A stretch of 7,781 bases of DNA, from assembly GCA_949093475.1 (NCBI GenBank), contig CARXAY010000054.1:1-7781 (forward strand), read 5' to 3'. The position numbers and the translations under genes were made by a program. This DNA is from an uncultured Oscillospiraceae bacterium (GTDB lineage Bacteria > Bacillota > Clostridia > Oscillospirales > Oscillospiraceae). Shown here one piece after another: positions 1 through 4,664 of the stretch. The notes under the pieces were generated by a model. The model ran no database searches, was not told the DNA's origin, and worked only from the letters and a program-made list of their open reading frames with translations. Within the stretch, counting starts at the first letter, position 1. The number at the start of each line of letters is the position of its first letter.

Positions 1-108
1 GAGCAGAACGCCTGCGGCGTGGGCGACCGCGTGCGGGTCATGGAGACCCGGCCCCTCAGCAAGGACAAGCGCTGGCGCGTGGTCGAGATCCTCGAGAAAG
101 CGAAATAA
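1..108 (+). CDS. rpsQ: 30S ribosomal protein S17, C-terminal end (partial)
   Basis: Only the last 35 codons are present; the start lies upstream of the window. The visible peptide begins EQNACGVGDRVRVMETRPLS and ends in WRVVEILEKAK. This is the closing beta-barrel stretch of S17, where the GD.V.I.E.RPLSK..RW.V pattern is typical of the family. S17 is a primary 16S rRNA-binding protein that helps organise the 5' domain of the small subunit. Its TAA overlaps the AGGAGG ribosome binding site of rplN, and the spacer to rplN is 12 nt. That order (rpsQ then rplN) is the standard one. The identification rests on the C-terminal signature plus position. Confidence 0.95.
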   Translation, partial: EQNACGVGDRVRVMETRPLSKDKRWRVVEILEKAK

Positions 109-120
109 GGAGGTGCTGGT

Positions 121-489
121 ATGATTCAGCAGGAAAGCTATCTGAAGGTCGCCGACAATACCGGCGCCAAGGAGATCAAGACCATCCGTGTGCTGGGCGG
201 CTCCAAGCGGAAGTTCGGCAACATCGGCGACGTGGTCGTGGCCTCCGTCCGCAAGGCTCAGCCCGGCGGCACCGTGAAGAAGGGCGAGGTGGTGAAGGCC
301 GTCATCGTCCGCACATCCAAGGGCATCCACCGTGCCGACGGCAGCTATGTCCGCTTCGATGAGAACGCCGCCGTCCTCATCCGGGACGACAAGAACCCCA
401 GAGGCACCCGTATCTTTGGGCCGGTGGCCCGGGAGCTGCGCGACAAGGATTATATGAAGATCCTGTCTCTGGCCCCCGAAGTGCTGTAA
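121..489 (+). CDS. rplN: 50S ribosomal protein L14
   Basis: A complete 122-residue protein, the usual bacterial L14 length. It opens MIQQESYLKVADNTGAKE, the family's hallmark start (MIQ..S.L.VADNSGAK). It continues with the conserved VRT.KG..R.DGSY.RFD.NA.VLI block around residues 62-87 and ends RELRDKDYMKILSLAPEVL. L14 sits at the subunit interface of the 50S, binds 23S rRNA and forms intersubunit bridges with the 30S. AGGAGG at 108-113 lies 7 nt before the ATG, so the start is secure. It is followed 13 nt later by rplX. No unusual residue or break is visible. Confidence 0.99.
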   Translation: MIQQESYLKVADNTGAKEIKTIRVLGGSKRKFGNIGDVVVASVRKAQPGGTVKKGEVVKAVIVRTSKGIHRADGSYVRFDENAAVLIRDDKNPRGTRIFGPVARELRDKDYMKILSLAPEVL

Positions 490-502
490 GGGGGTAGAAA
501 CG

Positions 503-820
503 ATGAACAAAATGAGCATTAAGAAGGACGATACCGTCATTGTCCTCTCCGGCAAGGATAAGGGCAAGAAGGGCAAGGTTCTTGAGGTCATGCCGAAGGA
601 TCGCAAGGTCATCGTGGAGAAGATCAACATCGTCTCCCGCCACACCAAGCCCCGCCGCGAGGGCGAAGAGGGCGGCATCATCAAGCGCGAAGCCCCCATC
701 TACGCCTGCAAAGTCATGCGGGTGTGCCCCAAGTGCAACAAGCCCACCCGTCCGGCCAGCAAGCTCCAAGCCGACGGCAAGAAAGTCCGCGTCTGCAAGA
801 AGTGCGGCGCCGAAATCTAA
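503..820 (+). CDS. rplX: 50S ribosomal protein L24, with four-cysteine zinc-ribbon tail
   Basis: A 105-residue L24, an assembly-initiating 23S rRNA-binding protein near the exit tunnel. A KOW motif spans about residues 8-35 (DTVIVLSGKDKGKKGKVLEV). It is followed by the conserved VEKINIVSRHTKP and an acidic-glycine loop REGEEGGII. The C-terminal part has two CxxC pairs, C75/C78 and C98/C101, spaced like a zinc ribbon; many Gram-positive L24 proteins carry this and enterobacterial ones lack it. Zinc binding is inferred. The ATG at 503 is preferred because GGGGG at 490-494 is 8 nt upstream. The in-frame ATG at 512 would leave 17 nt, although it would give the more usual MSIKKDD start. Confidence 0.98.
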   Translation: MNKMSIKKDDTVIVLSGKDKGKKGKVLEVMPKDRKVIVEKINIVSRHTKPRREGEEGGIIKREAPIYACKVMRVCPKCNKPTRPASKLQADGKKVRVCKKCGAEI

Positions 821-823
821 GAA

Positions 824-829
824 AGGAGG
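824..829 (+). promoter_or_regulatory. Ribosome binding site deciding the extended rplE start
   Basis: AGGAGG (within AAAGGAGGA) sits 8 nt before the ATG at 838. The only other plausible L5 start, the ATG at 1135, has GAGGG just 1 nt upstream, too close to work normally. The signal therefore supports translation of the long N-terminal extension of L5. Confidence 0.85.
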
Positions 830-837
830 AGTAGACA

Positions 838-1674
838 ATGGCTGATGAAAAGAAGACCGAAAAGGTCGAAGAGGTCGTCGAGGCTGTGAAGGCCAAGGCC
901 GAGGAAGTGGCCGAGGACGTGAAGGCCAAGGCGGAAGAAGTGGCCGAGGAAGTCAAGACTAAGGCCAAGACCGCCAAGGCGAAGGCCGAGAAGGTCGCCG
1001 AGGACGTGAAGGCCAAGGCCGAGGAAGCCGTCGAGGACGTGAAGGCCAAGGCTGCGGAGAAGAAGCCCGCGGCGAAAAAGCCGGCCGCCAAGAAGACCGA
1101 GAAAAAGTCCGCCAAGGCTGTGGATACCGAGGGTATGCCCAACCTGAAGGCCAAGTATGTGACCGAAGTCGCTCCTGCTCTCATGGAGAAGTTCGGCTAT
1201 AAGTCCACCATGCAGATCCCCAAGCTGGAGAAGATCGTGGTCAACTGCGCCTGCGGCGAGGCCCGGGACAACTCCAAGGTGCTGGAGGCCGTCGTGTCCG
1301 ATCTGGCCGCCATCACCGGCCAGAAGGCTATCATCACCAAGGCCAAGAAGTCCGTGGCCAACTTCAAGCTCCGTGAGGAGATGCCCATCGGCGCCAAGGT
1401 CACCCTCCGGGGCGACCGGATGTGGGAGTTCCTGGATCGTCTGTTTAATGTGGCGCTCCCCCGTGTGCGTGACTTCCGGGGCATCAACCCCAACTCCTTT
1501 GACGGCCGCGGCAACTACGCGCTGGGCCTCAAGGAGCAGCTGATCTTCCCCGAGATCGACTACGATAAGATCGACAAGATCCGGGGCATGGACGTTATCA
1601 TCTGCACCACCGCCAACACCGACGAGGAAGGCCGCGCTTTGCTTGAGCTGATCGGCGCTCCCTTTGTCCGCTGA
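838..1674 (+). CDS. rplE: 50S ribosomal protein L5 with 99-residue repetitive N-terminal extension
   Basis: Residues 100-278 form a full-length L5 core of 179 residues. It starts MPNLKAKYVTEVAPALMEKF, carries YKSTMQIPKLEKIVVN, TGQKAIITKAKKSVANFKLR and RGDRMWEFLDRL, and ends with FPEIDYDKI...GMDVIICTTANTDEEGRALLELIGAPF. L5 binds 5S rRNA in the central protuberance and contacts the 30S head. Residues 1-99 are extra. Residues 15-76 are 11-residue units of the form EDVKAKAEEVA, and residues 77-94 are PAAKK-type basic sequence. The extension is in frame, stop-free, lacks Cys and aromatic residues and is predicted helical to disordered. A strong ribosome binding site precedes the ATG at 838. L5 function is certain; what the extension does is unknown, with rRNA or 5S contact or a surface role being guesses. 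Spacers are 17 nt on both sides. Confidence 0.97.
   Translation: MADEKKTEKVEEVVEAVKAKAEEVAEDVKAKAEEVAEEVKTKAKTAKAKAEKVAEDVKAKAEEAVEDVKAKAAEKKPAAKKPAAKKTEKKSAKAVDTEGMPNLKAKYVTEVAPALMEKFGYKSTMQIPKLEKIVVNCACGEARDNSKVLEAVVSDLAAITGQKAIITKAKKSVANFKLREEMPIGAKVTLRGDRMWEFLDRLFNVALPRVRDFRGINPNSFDGRGNYALGLKEQLIFPEIDYDKIDKIRGMDVIICTTANTDEEGRALLELIGAPFVR
880..1065 (+). repeat. 33-bp (11-codon) tandem repeats inside the rplE extension
   Basis: Five 33-bp units begin at 880, 913, 946, 1000 and 1033, with a 21-bp interruption at 979-999. A 20-bp core (gaggacgtgaaggccaaggc) is identical at 913-932, 1000-1019 and 1033-1052. The copies at 880 (gaggctgtgaag...) and 946 (gaggaagtcaag...) are diverged. The encoded unit, E-[DEA]-[DV]-V-K-A-K-A-E-E-V-like, has the 11-residue period seen in LEA group 3-type and other amphipathic helical proteins. 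The DNA identity of some copies suggests recent unit duplication, which is inference. Confidence 0.9.
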
Positions 1675-1691
1675 GAAAGGAGAAGGGAAAC

Positions 1692-1877
1692 ATGGCGAAG
1701 AAATCGATGATCCTCAAGCAGCAGGCGAAGCCCAAGTTCTCCAGCCGCCGCTATAACCGCTGCAAGATCTGCGGCCGTCCCCACGCCTATCTCCGCGACT
1801 ACGGCATCTGCCGTATCTGCTTCCGCGAGCTGGCTTACAAGGGACAAATTCCGGGAGTGAAAAAGGCTTCTTGGTAA
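1692..1877 (+). CDS. rpsN: 30S ribosomal protein S14, zinc-binding type (S14 type Z)
   Basis: A complete 61-residue protein, the length of the short zinc form (the zinc-free form is about 90-100 residues). It starts MAKKSMILKQQAKPKFSSRR. A zinc ribbon is formed by C24-x2-C27 and C40-x2-C43, in the context RYNRCKICGRPHAYLRDYGICRICFRELA, and the protein ends GQIPGVKKASW as in most members. S14 binds the 16S 3' major domain in the 30S head next to S3 and S10. Ribosome binding site AAAGGAGA at 1676-1683 precedes the ATG. The gene is followed by an unusually long 284-nt gap before rpsH instead of the short spacer expected. In many bacteria the zinc form is partnered by a zinc-free paralogue elsewhere; that cannot be judged from this window. 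Confidence 0.98.
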   Translation: MAKKSMILKQQAKPKFSSRRYNRCKICGRPHAYLRDYGICRICFRELAYKGQIPGVKKASW

Positions 1878-1882
1878 AATCT
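1877..1882 (+). repeat. Left copy of AAATCT direct repeat flanking the rpsN-rpsH insertion
   Basis: AAATCT here (in GGTAAAATCT, overlapping the rpsN stop) recurs at 2139-2144 (in GGTAAATCT). The pair brackets 256 bp of non-coding DNA and may be a target-site duplication. Six bases is short, so chance cannot be excluded. Confidence 0.45.
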
Positions 1883-1885
1883 CGC

Positions 1886-1917
1886 TCCGCAGAGCGGCCT
1901 GAAAACCGCTCTGCGGA
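1886..1917 (+). repeat. Perfect 12-bp inverted repeat (hairpin) just after rpsN
   Basis: TCCGCAGAGCGG (1886-1897) and CCGCTCTGCGGA (1906-1917) pair perfectly across the 8-nt loop CCTGAAAA. The stem is GC-rich and starts 8 nt after the rpsN stop. It is followed by CAACCCATG rather than a U-tract, so it is not a standard intrinsic terminator. It could mark the end of an inserted element, protect or process the mRNA, or dampen downstream expression. Confidence 0.8.
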
Positions 1918-1920
1918 CAA

Positions 1921-1947
1921 CCCATGTCATGGGCCAAGTTTACTTGG
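1921..1947 (+). repeat. Two abutting short inverted repeats
   Basis: CCCAT/ATGGG (1921-1925 with 1929-1933, loop GTC) is followed directly by CCAAG/CTTGG (1934-1938 with 1943-1947, loop TTTA). Each is a perfect 5-bp stem. They are weak on their own but continue the unbroken series of stem-loops in this spacer. Confidence 0.5.
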
Positions 1948-1964
1948 TTTATGAATAAAGGGAA

Positions 1965-1993
1965 CCCGACGGAACGCGCAGCGTTTCGTTGGG
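1965..1993 (+). ncRNA. 13-bp RNA stem-loop with two G.U pairs
   Basis: CCCGACGGAACGC (1965-1977) pairs with GCGTTTCGTTGGG (1981-1993) over a GCA loop. Eleven pairs are Watson-Crick and two are G.U (1968 with 1990, 1972 with 1986). The wobbles would be A.C mismatches in a transcript of the other strand, so the structure favours + strand RNA, the sense of the operon. No known RNA family is recognised. Confidence 0.55.
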
Positions 1994-2005
1994 GGAGGAG
2001 AAGCA

Positions 2006-2061
2006 GCGAAATGAGCGAGCTTTCGCCCTTGGGTGGAAGCGAGGGATATGGAGCTTGCTTC
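2006..2061 (+). ncRNA. Two further stem-loops in the spacer RNA
   Basis: GCGAAA (2006-2011) pairs with TTTCGC (2021-2026) over a 9-nt loop. GAAGCGAG (2036-2043) pairs with CTTGCTTC (2054-2061), eight pairs including one G.U (2041 with 2056), over a 10-nt loop GGATATGGAG. The single wobble again fits + strand RNA. Function unknown. Confidence 0.45.
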
Positions 2062-2072
2062 GACGATCGACG

Positions 2073-2117
2073 GCGGCAACAGGTCAGGACGGTGCCTAAG
2101 CCTTGATACCTTGCCGC
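2073..2117 (+). ncRNA. Long imperfect stem-loop upstream of rpsH
   Basis: GCGGCAA (2073-2079) pairs perfectly with TTGCCGC (2111-2117). Inside it GGT (2082-2084) can pair with ACC (2108-2110), and CAGG (2085-2088) with CCTTG (2101-2105) with one bulged base. The result is one long interrupted stem closed by a loop around GACGGTGCC. The outer stem is secure by eye; the inner pairing needs folding software. Confidence 0.45.
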
Positions 2118-2120
2118 TGA

Positions 2121-2138
2121 ACCCTTGGAAACAAGGGT
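2121..2138 (+). ncRNA. 7-bp stem with GAAA tetraloop before the rpsH ribosome binding site
   Basis: ACCCTTG (2121-2127) and CAAGGGT (2132-2138) pair perfectly, closed by a GAAA tetraloop of the stable GNRA class. The stem ends exactly where the right AAATCT copy begins and 10 nt before the AGGAGG of rpsH. CCCTTG also occurs at 2026-2031, so CAAGGG could pair there instead, giving a possible alternative fold. No U-tract follows, so this is not a terminator. Confidence 0.6.
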
Positions 2139-2144
2139 AAATCT
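2139..2144 (+). repeat. Right copy of AAATCT direct repeat
   Basis: This is the partner of the copy at 1877-1882. It directly abuts the last stem-loop, and the rpsH ribosome binding site starts 4 nt downstream. Confidence 0.45.
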
Positions 2145-2161
2145 AAATAGGAGGTATTCTC

Positions 2162-2560
2162 ATGCAGATCACAGACCCCATTGCGGATATGCTGACGCGC
2201 ATCCGCAACGCATCCAACGCCGGGCATGAAACGGTGGACGTGCCCGCCAGCAACATGAAGAAATCCATCGCGCAGATCCTCCTTGACGAGGGGTATATCA
2301 AGAACTACCAGCTCGTTGAGGACGGCACGCAGGGTGTGATCCACATCACCCTGAAGTACACCGCAAACAAGGAAAAGGTGATCACCAACCTTCGCCGCGT
2401 GAGCAAGCCCGGCCTGCGGGTCTATGCCGGCGCGGACGAGCTGCCCCGGGTCATCAAGGGGCTGGGTATCGCCATCATTTCCACGTCCAAGGGCGTCATG
2501 ACCGATAAAGCCGCGCGCGCGGCCCACGTCGGCGGCGAAGTCCTTGCGTTCGTATGGTAA
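2162..2560 (+). CDS. rpsH: 30S ribosomal protein S8
   Basis: A 132-residue protein of normal S8 length. It starts MQITDPIADMLTRIRNA, the family's near-invariant N-terminus. It has the VPASNMKKSIAQIL helix (residues 27-40) and the C-terminal rRNA-binding block GLGIAIISTSKGVMTD followed by GGEVLAFVW. S8 is a primary 16S rRNA-binding protein of the central domain. In E. coli it is also the translational repressor of the spc operon. AGGAGG at 2149-2154 lies 7 nt before the ATG. Upstream is the anomalous structured spacer after rpsN, and downstream rplF follows after 14 nt. Whether S8 binds that spacer is an open question; no canonical S8 site was recognised there. Confidence 0.99.
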   Translation: MQITDPIADMLTRIRNASNAGHETVDVPASNMKKSIAQILLDEGYIKNYQLVEDGTQGVIHITLKYTANKEKVITNLRRVSKPGLRVYAGADELPRVIKGLGIAIISTSKGVMTDKAARAAHVGGEVLAFVW

Positions 2561-2574
2561 GGGGGTAGAGAGCC

Positions 2575-3123
2575 ATGTCGAGAATCGGAAGAATGCCCAT
2601 CGACGTCCCCGCCGGGGTGGAGGTCACCATCGGTGAGGGCAACCATGTGACCGTAAAAGGCCCGAAGGGCACTTTGGAGCAAGACCTCGCTCCTGCCATG
2701 CACATCAAGAAGGAAGGCGCTCAGCTCATCGTGGAGCGCCCCAACGATCTGAAGGAGAACCGCTCTCTCCACGGTCTGACCCGCACCCTCCTCCACAATA
2801 TGGTGGTGGGCGTCACCGACGGCTTCACCAAGGAGCTGGACGTGAACGGCGTGGGCTACCGCGTGGCCATGGAGGGCGGCAAGCTGGTGATGAATCTGGG
2901 CTTTTCCCATCAGGTCACCATGGAAGCTCCCGCAGACATCAAGCTGGAGACTCCCAACCCCAACAAGATCGTCGTTTCCGGCGCGGACAAGCAGCGCGTG
3001 GGCCAGTTCGCCGCCGAGATCAGAGAGAAACGTCCGCCCGAGCCTTACAAGGGCAAGGGGATCAAATATGTTGACGAGGTCATCCGCCGTAAGGAAGGCA
3101 AGACCGGCGTGAAGAAGAAGTAA
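2575..3123 (+). CDS. rplF: 50S ribosomal protein L6
   Basis: A complete 182-residue L6, typical in length. It starts MSRIGRMPIDVPAGVEV (family pattern MSRIGK.PI..P.GV). It has VTVKGPKGTLEQ around residues 26-37, the HGLTRTLLHNMVVGVTDGF region joining the two repeated alpha/beta domains, GVGYRV at about residues 92-97, and the C-terminal signature RPPEPYKGKGIKYVDEVIRRKEGKTG. L6 binds 23S rRNA near the sarcin-ricin loop and factor-binding site. The ribosome binding site is GGGGG at 2561-2565. The leader TAAGGGGGTAGA is nearly the same as that before rplX. Confidence 0.99.
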   Translation: MSRIGRMPIDVPAGVEVTIGEGNHVTVKGPKGTLEQDLAPAMHIKKEGAQLIVERPNDLKENRSLHGLTRTLLHNMVVGVTDGFTKELDVNGVGYRVAMEGGKLVMNLGFSHQVTMEAPADIKLETPNPNKIVVSGADKQRVGQFAAEIREKRPPEPYKGKGIKYVDEVIRRKEGKTGVKKK

Positions 3124-3137
3124 GGAGGTGTGCTAAT

Positions 3138-3494
3138 ATGATCAAGAAAATCGACAGCAACGCACAGCGTTTGCGCCGCCATAAGAGAGTGCGCGCCAAG
3201 ATCAGCGGCACGCCCGAGCGGCCCCGTCTGAACGTGTTCCGCAGCGACAGCAACATCTACGCTCAGGTCATCGACGATGTCGCCGGTGTCACCCTGTGTT
3301 CTGCGTCCTCCTTGGAGAAGGGCTTCGGCCTCGGCTCCAACTGTGAGGCGGCCAAGAAGGTCGGGCAGGCGGTAGCCGAGCGCGCCAAGGCCAAGGGGAT
3401 CACCACGGTGGTCTTTGACCGGGGCGGCTATGTCTATCACGGCCGTGTTCAGGCTCTGGCCGAAGGCGCCCGCGAGGGCGGCCTGCAGTTTTAA
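3138..3494 (+). CDS. rplR: 50S ribosomal protein L18
   Basis: A 118-residue protein, normal for L18. It has a basic N-terminus (RLRRHKRVRAKISGTPERPR), then LNVFRSDSNIYAQVIDD and the C-terminal FDRGGYVYHGRVQALAEGAREGGLQF, the family signature FDR.GY.YHG.V.ALA..ARE.GL.F. L18 binds 5S rRNA and helps dock it in the central protuberance together with L5, whose variant is encoded upstream here. AGGAGG at 3123-3128 is 9 nt before the ATG, overlapping the last base of the rplF stop. Intact, with no unusual features. Confidence 0.99.
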   Translation: MIKKIDSNAQRLRRHKRVRAKISGTPERPRLNVFRSDSNIYAQVIDDVAGVTLCSASSLEKGFGLGSNCEAAKKVGQAVAERAKAKGITTVVFDRGGYVYHGRVQALAEGAREGGLQF

Positions 3495-3512
3495 GGGAGG
3501 AGGAAGCGAGTT

Positions 3513-4013
3513 ATGCCAAGATTTGAAAAAGAGCAGAGCGAGTATACCGAGAAGCTGGTTGCCCTCAACCGCGTCAGCAAGACCGTGAAGGGCGGCCGCG
3601 TGATGAAGTTTGCCGCTCTGATGGTCGTGGGCGACGAGAAGGGCCGCGTGGGCTTCGGCACAGGCAAGGCCGCCGAAGTTCCCGAGGCGATCCGCAAGGG
3701 GATCGAGGACGCCAAGAAGAACATGACCGACATTACCCTTTCCGGCACTACCATTCCCCATGAGGTCATCGGCGAGTTCGGCGCGGGCCGCGTGCTTTTG
3801 AAGCCCGCTGCGCCCGGTACCGGCATCATCGCCGGCGGCCCGGTGCGTGCCGTGATGGAGGCCGCGGGCATCCGCGACATCCGCGCCAAGTGCCTGCGCT
3901 CCAACAACCCCCAGAACGTCGTCTCCGCCACCTTCCAAGGCTTGAGAAGCCTGCGTGGGCCGGAGGAGGTCGCCCGGGTGCGCGGCAAGAGCGTGGAAGA
4001 GCTTTTAGGTTAA
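3513..4013 (+). CDS. rpsE: 30S ribosomal protein S5
   Basis: A complete 166-residue S5. The N-terminal double-stranded RNA-binding domain shows LVALNRVSKTVKGGRVMKF and VVGDEKGRVGFGTGKA (residues 16-54). The C-terminal domain shows GAGRVLLKPAAPGTGIIAGGPVRAVMEAAGIRDIRAKCLRSNNP. S5 helps maintain decoding accuracy and, with S3 and S4, lines the mRNA entry channel. The loop at residues 21-29 (VSKTVKGGR) is where spectinomycin-resistance changes occur in other bacteria; it looks wild type. The ribosome binding site GGGAGGAGG at 3495-3503 is strong, 9 nt before the ATG. Confidence 0.99.
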   Translation: MPRFEKEQSEYTEKLVALNRVSKTVKGGRVMKFAALMVVGDEKGRVGFGTGKAAEVPEAIRKGIEDAKKNMTDITLSGTTIPHEVIGEFGAGRVLLKPAAPGTGIIAGGPVRAVMEAAGIRDIRAKCLRSNNPQNVVSATFQGLRSLRGPEEVARVRGKSVEELLG

Positions 4014-4026
4014 GGAGGCTTTGAGC

Positions 4027-4209
4027 ATGGCTAACGTTAAAATCACTCTGGCCAAGAGCCTGAATGGTCGCCTTGCCAAGCACAAGGCCACCGCAGAGGC
4101 TTTGGGCCTCAAGAAGATTGGCGACACCACCGTGCAGCCCGACAATGAGGCTACCCGGGGCAAGATCGCCCTGATCGGTTACCTCCTCAACGTAACCGAG
4201 GAAAAGTAA
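4027..4209 (+). CDS. rpmD: 50S ribosomal protein L30
   Basis: A 60-residue protein from the ATG at 4027, the normal L30 length. It begins MANVKITLAKSLNGRLAKHK and contains TAEALGLKKIGDTTVQPDNEATRGKI, matching the family pattern T..ALGL.K......D.P..RG.I. L30 is a small 23S rRNA-binding protein of the large subunit. The start at 4027 is chosen because AGGAGG (4013-4018) is 8 nt upstream. The in-frame TTG at 4021 is only 2 nt from it and would add MS to the N-terminus. Spacers are 13 nt to both neighbours, with the rpsE stop overlapping the ribosome binding site. Confidence 0.97.
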   Translation: MANVKITLAKSLNGRLAKHKATAEALGLKKIGDTTVQPDNEATRGKIALIGYLLNVTEEK

Positions 4210-4222
4210 GGAGGCGCCAGAA

Positions 4223-4663
4223 ATGAATTTGCATGATCTTTCCCCCGCGCCCGGTTCGACCCAAGTGGGCAAGCGCAAGGGCCGCGGCCCGGGCACGGGC
4301 AACGGCAAGACGGCCGGCCGCGGGCACAAGGGCCAGTGGGCCCGCTCCGGCGGCGGCGTGCGCGTGGGCTTTGAGGGCGGCCAGATGCCCTTGGCCCGCC
4401 GCGTGCCCAAGCGGGGCTTCAACAACATCTTTGCCAAGCCCTTGGAAGCCATCAACGTGGCTTCCCTCAACAAGTTCGAAGACGGCGACACCGTAAATGT
4501 GTGCGACCTGCTGGATAAAGGGATCCTCTCCAAGTGCGAGCACGGCGTGAAGGTGCTGGGCAACGGGACGCTCTCCAAGAAGCTGACCGTTCGCGCGTCC
4601 GCCTTTTCCGCCTCCGCCAAAGAGAAGATCGAGCAGGCCGGCGGAAAGGCCGAGGTGATTTGA
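4223..4663 (+). CDS. rplO: 50S ribosomal protein L15
   Basis: A complete 146-residue L15. The glycine- and arginine-rich N-terminus (MNLHDLSPAPGS, then KRKGRGPGTGNGKTAGRGHKGQ, then GFEGGQMPLARRVPKRGF) is the extended tail that threads into 23S rRNA. The globular C-terminal part shows VNVCDLLDKGILSK and VKVLGNGTLSKKLTVRASAFSASAKEKIEQAGG, the usual L15 ending. L15 is a late-assembly 50S protein. AGGAGG at 4209-4214 lies 8 nt before the ATG. The last codons contain the ribosome binding site of secY, and only 1 nt separates the two genes, so translation of secY is probably coupled to that of rplO. Confidence 0.99.
   Translation: MNLHDLSPAPGSTQVGKRKGRGPGTGNGKTAGRGHKGQWARSGGGVRVGFEGGQMPLARRVPKRGFNNIFAKPLEAINVASLNKFEDGDTVNVCDLLDKGILSKCEHGVKVLGNGTLSKKLTVRASAFSASAKEKIEQAGGKAEVI
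4652..4659 (+). promoter_or_regulatory. secY ribosome binding site embedded in rplO
   Basis: GAGGTGAT matches the 3' end of 16S rRNA over eight bases and lies in the last codons of rplO. Counting from GAGG, there are 9 nt to the TTG at 4665. It identifies that TTG as the secY start; no in-frame ATG is available near it. Confidence 0.8.
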
Positions 4664-4664
4664 T

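Larger units (their letters stand above)
1883..2144 (+). mobile_element. Candidate small non-coding inserted element between rpsN and rpsH
   Basis: All other junctions in this operon are 18 nt or less, but this one is 284 nt. Deleting 1883-2144 (the block plus one AAATCT copy) would leave 22 nt after the rpsN stop, with AGGAGG correctly placed for rpsH. That is what an empty site should look like. The block encodes no convincing protein: the only 60-codon frame, from 1924, lacks a ribosome binding site and has an arbitrary composition. It is filled with stem-loops, one close to each end. No matching terminal inverted repeats are seen, so it does not look like a classical MITE. A palindrome-ended IS200/IS605-derived element or a clade-specific intergenic repeat are alternatives. 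Class and mobility are inferred, not shown. Confidence 0.45.

Noticed and set aside
714..1184. Antisense Ser/Ala/Thr-rich repetitive frame opposite the L5 extension
   Set aside because: The repetition is the mirror of the Lys/Ala/Glu repeats in rplE; no ribosome binding site, and the + frame continues into conserved L5.
1886..1917. Intrinsic terminator after rpsN
   Set aside because: The stem is ideal but is followed by CAACCCATG, with no U-tract, and essential genes downstream need read-through.
1927..1955. Promoter for rpsH with TATGAA at 1950-1955
   Set aside because: The hexamer 17 nt upstream (TCATGG) is a poor -35 box, so the match is within chance.
1924..2106. A 60-codon + strand reading frame in the rpsN-rpsH spacer
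   Set aside because: No ribosome binding site before its ATG (preceded by the hairpin arm and CAACCC), no recognisable domain, and it runs through RNA stem-loops; a chance frame.
1883..2144. Group II intron or intron remnant
   Set aside because: No domain V signature or catalytic triad, and the GAAA hairpin at 2121-2138 lacks the bulge; insertion lies between genes and is far too short.
4021..4026. TTG start for rpmD
   Set aside because: Only 2 nt from AGGAGG; ATG at 4027 has proper spacing and gives the normal L30 N-terminus.
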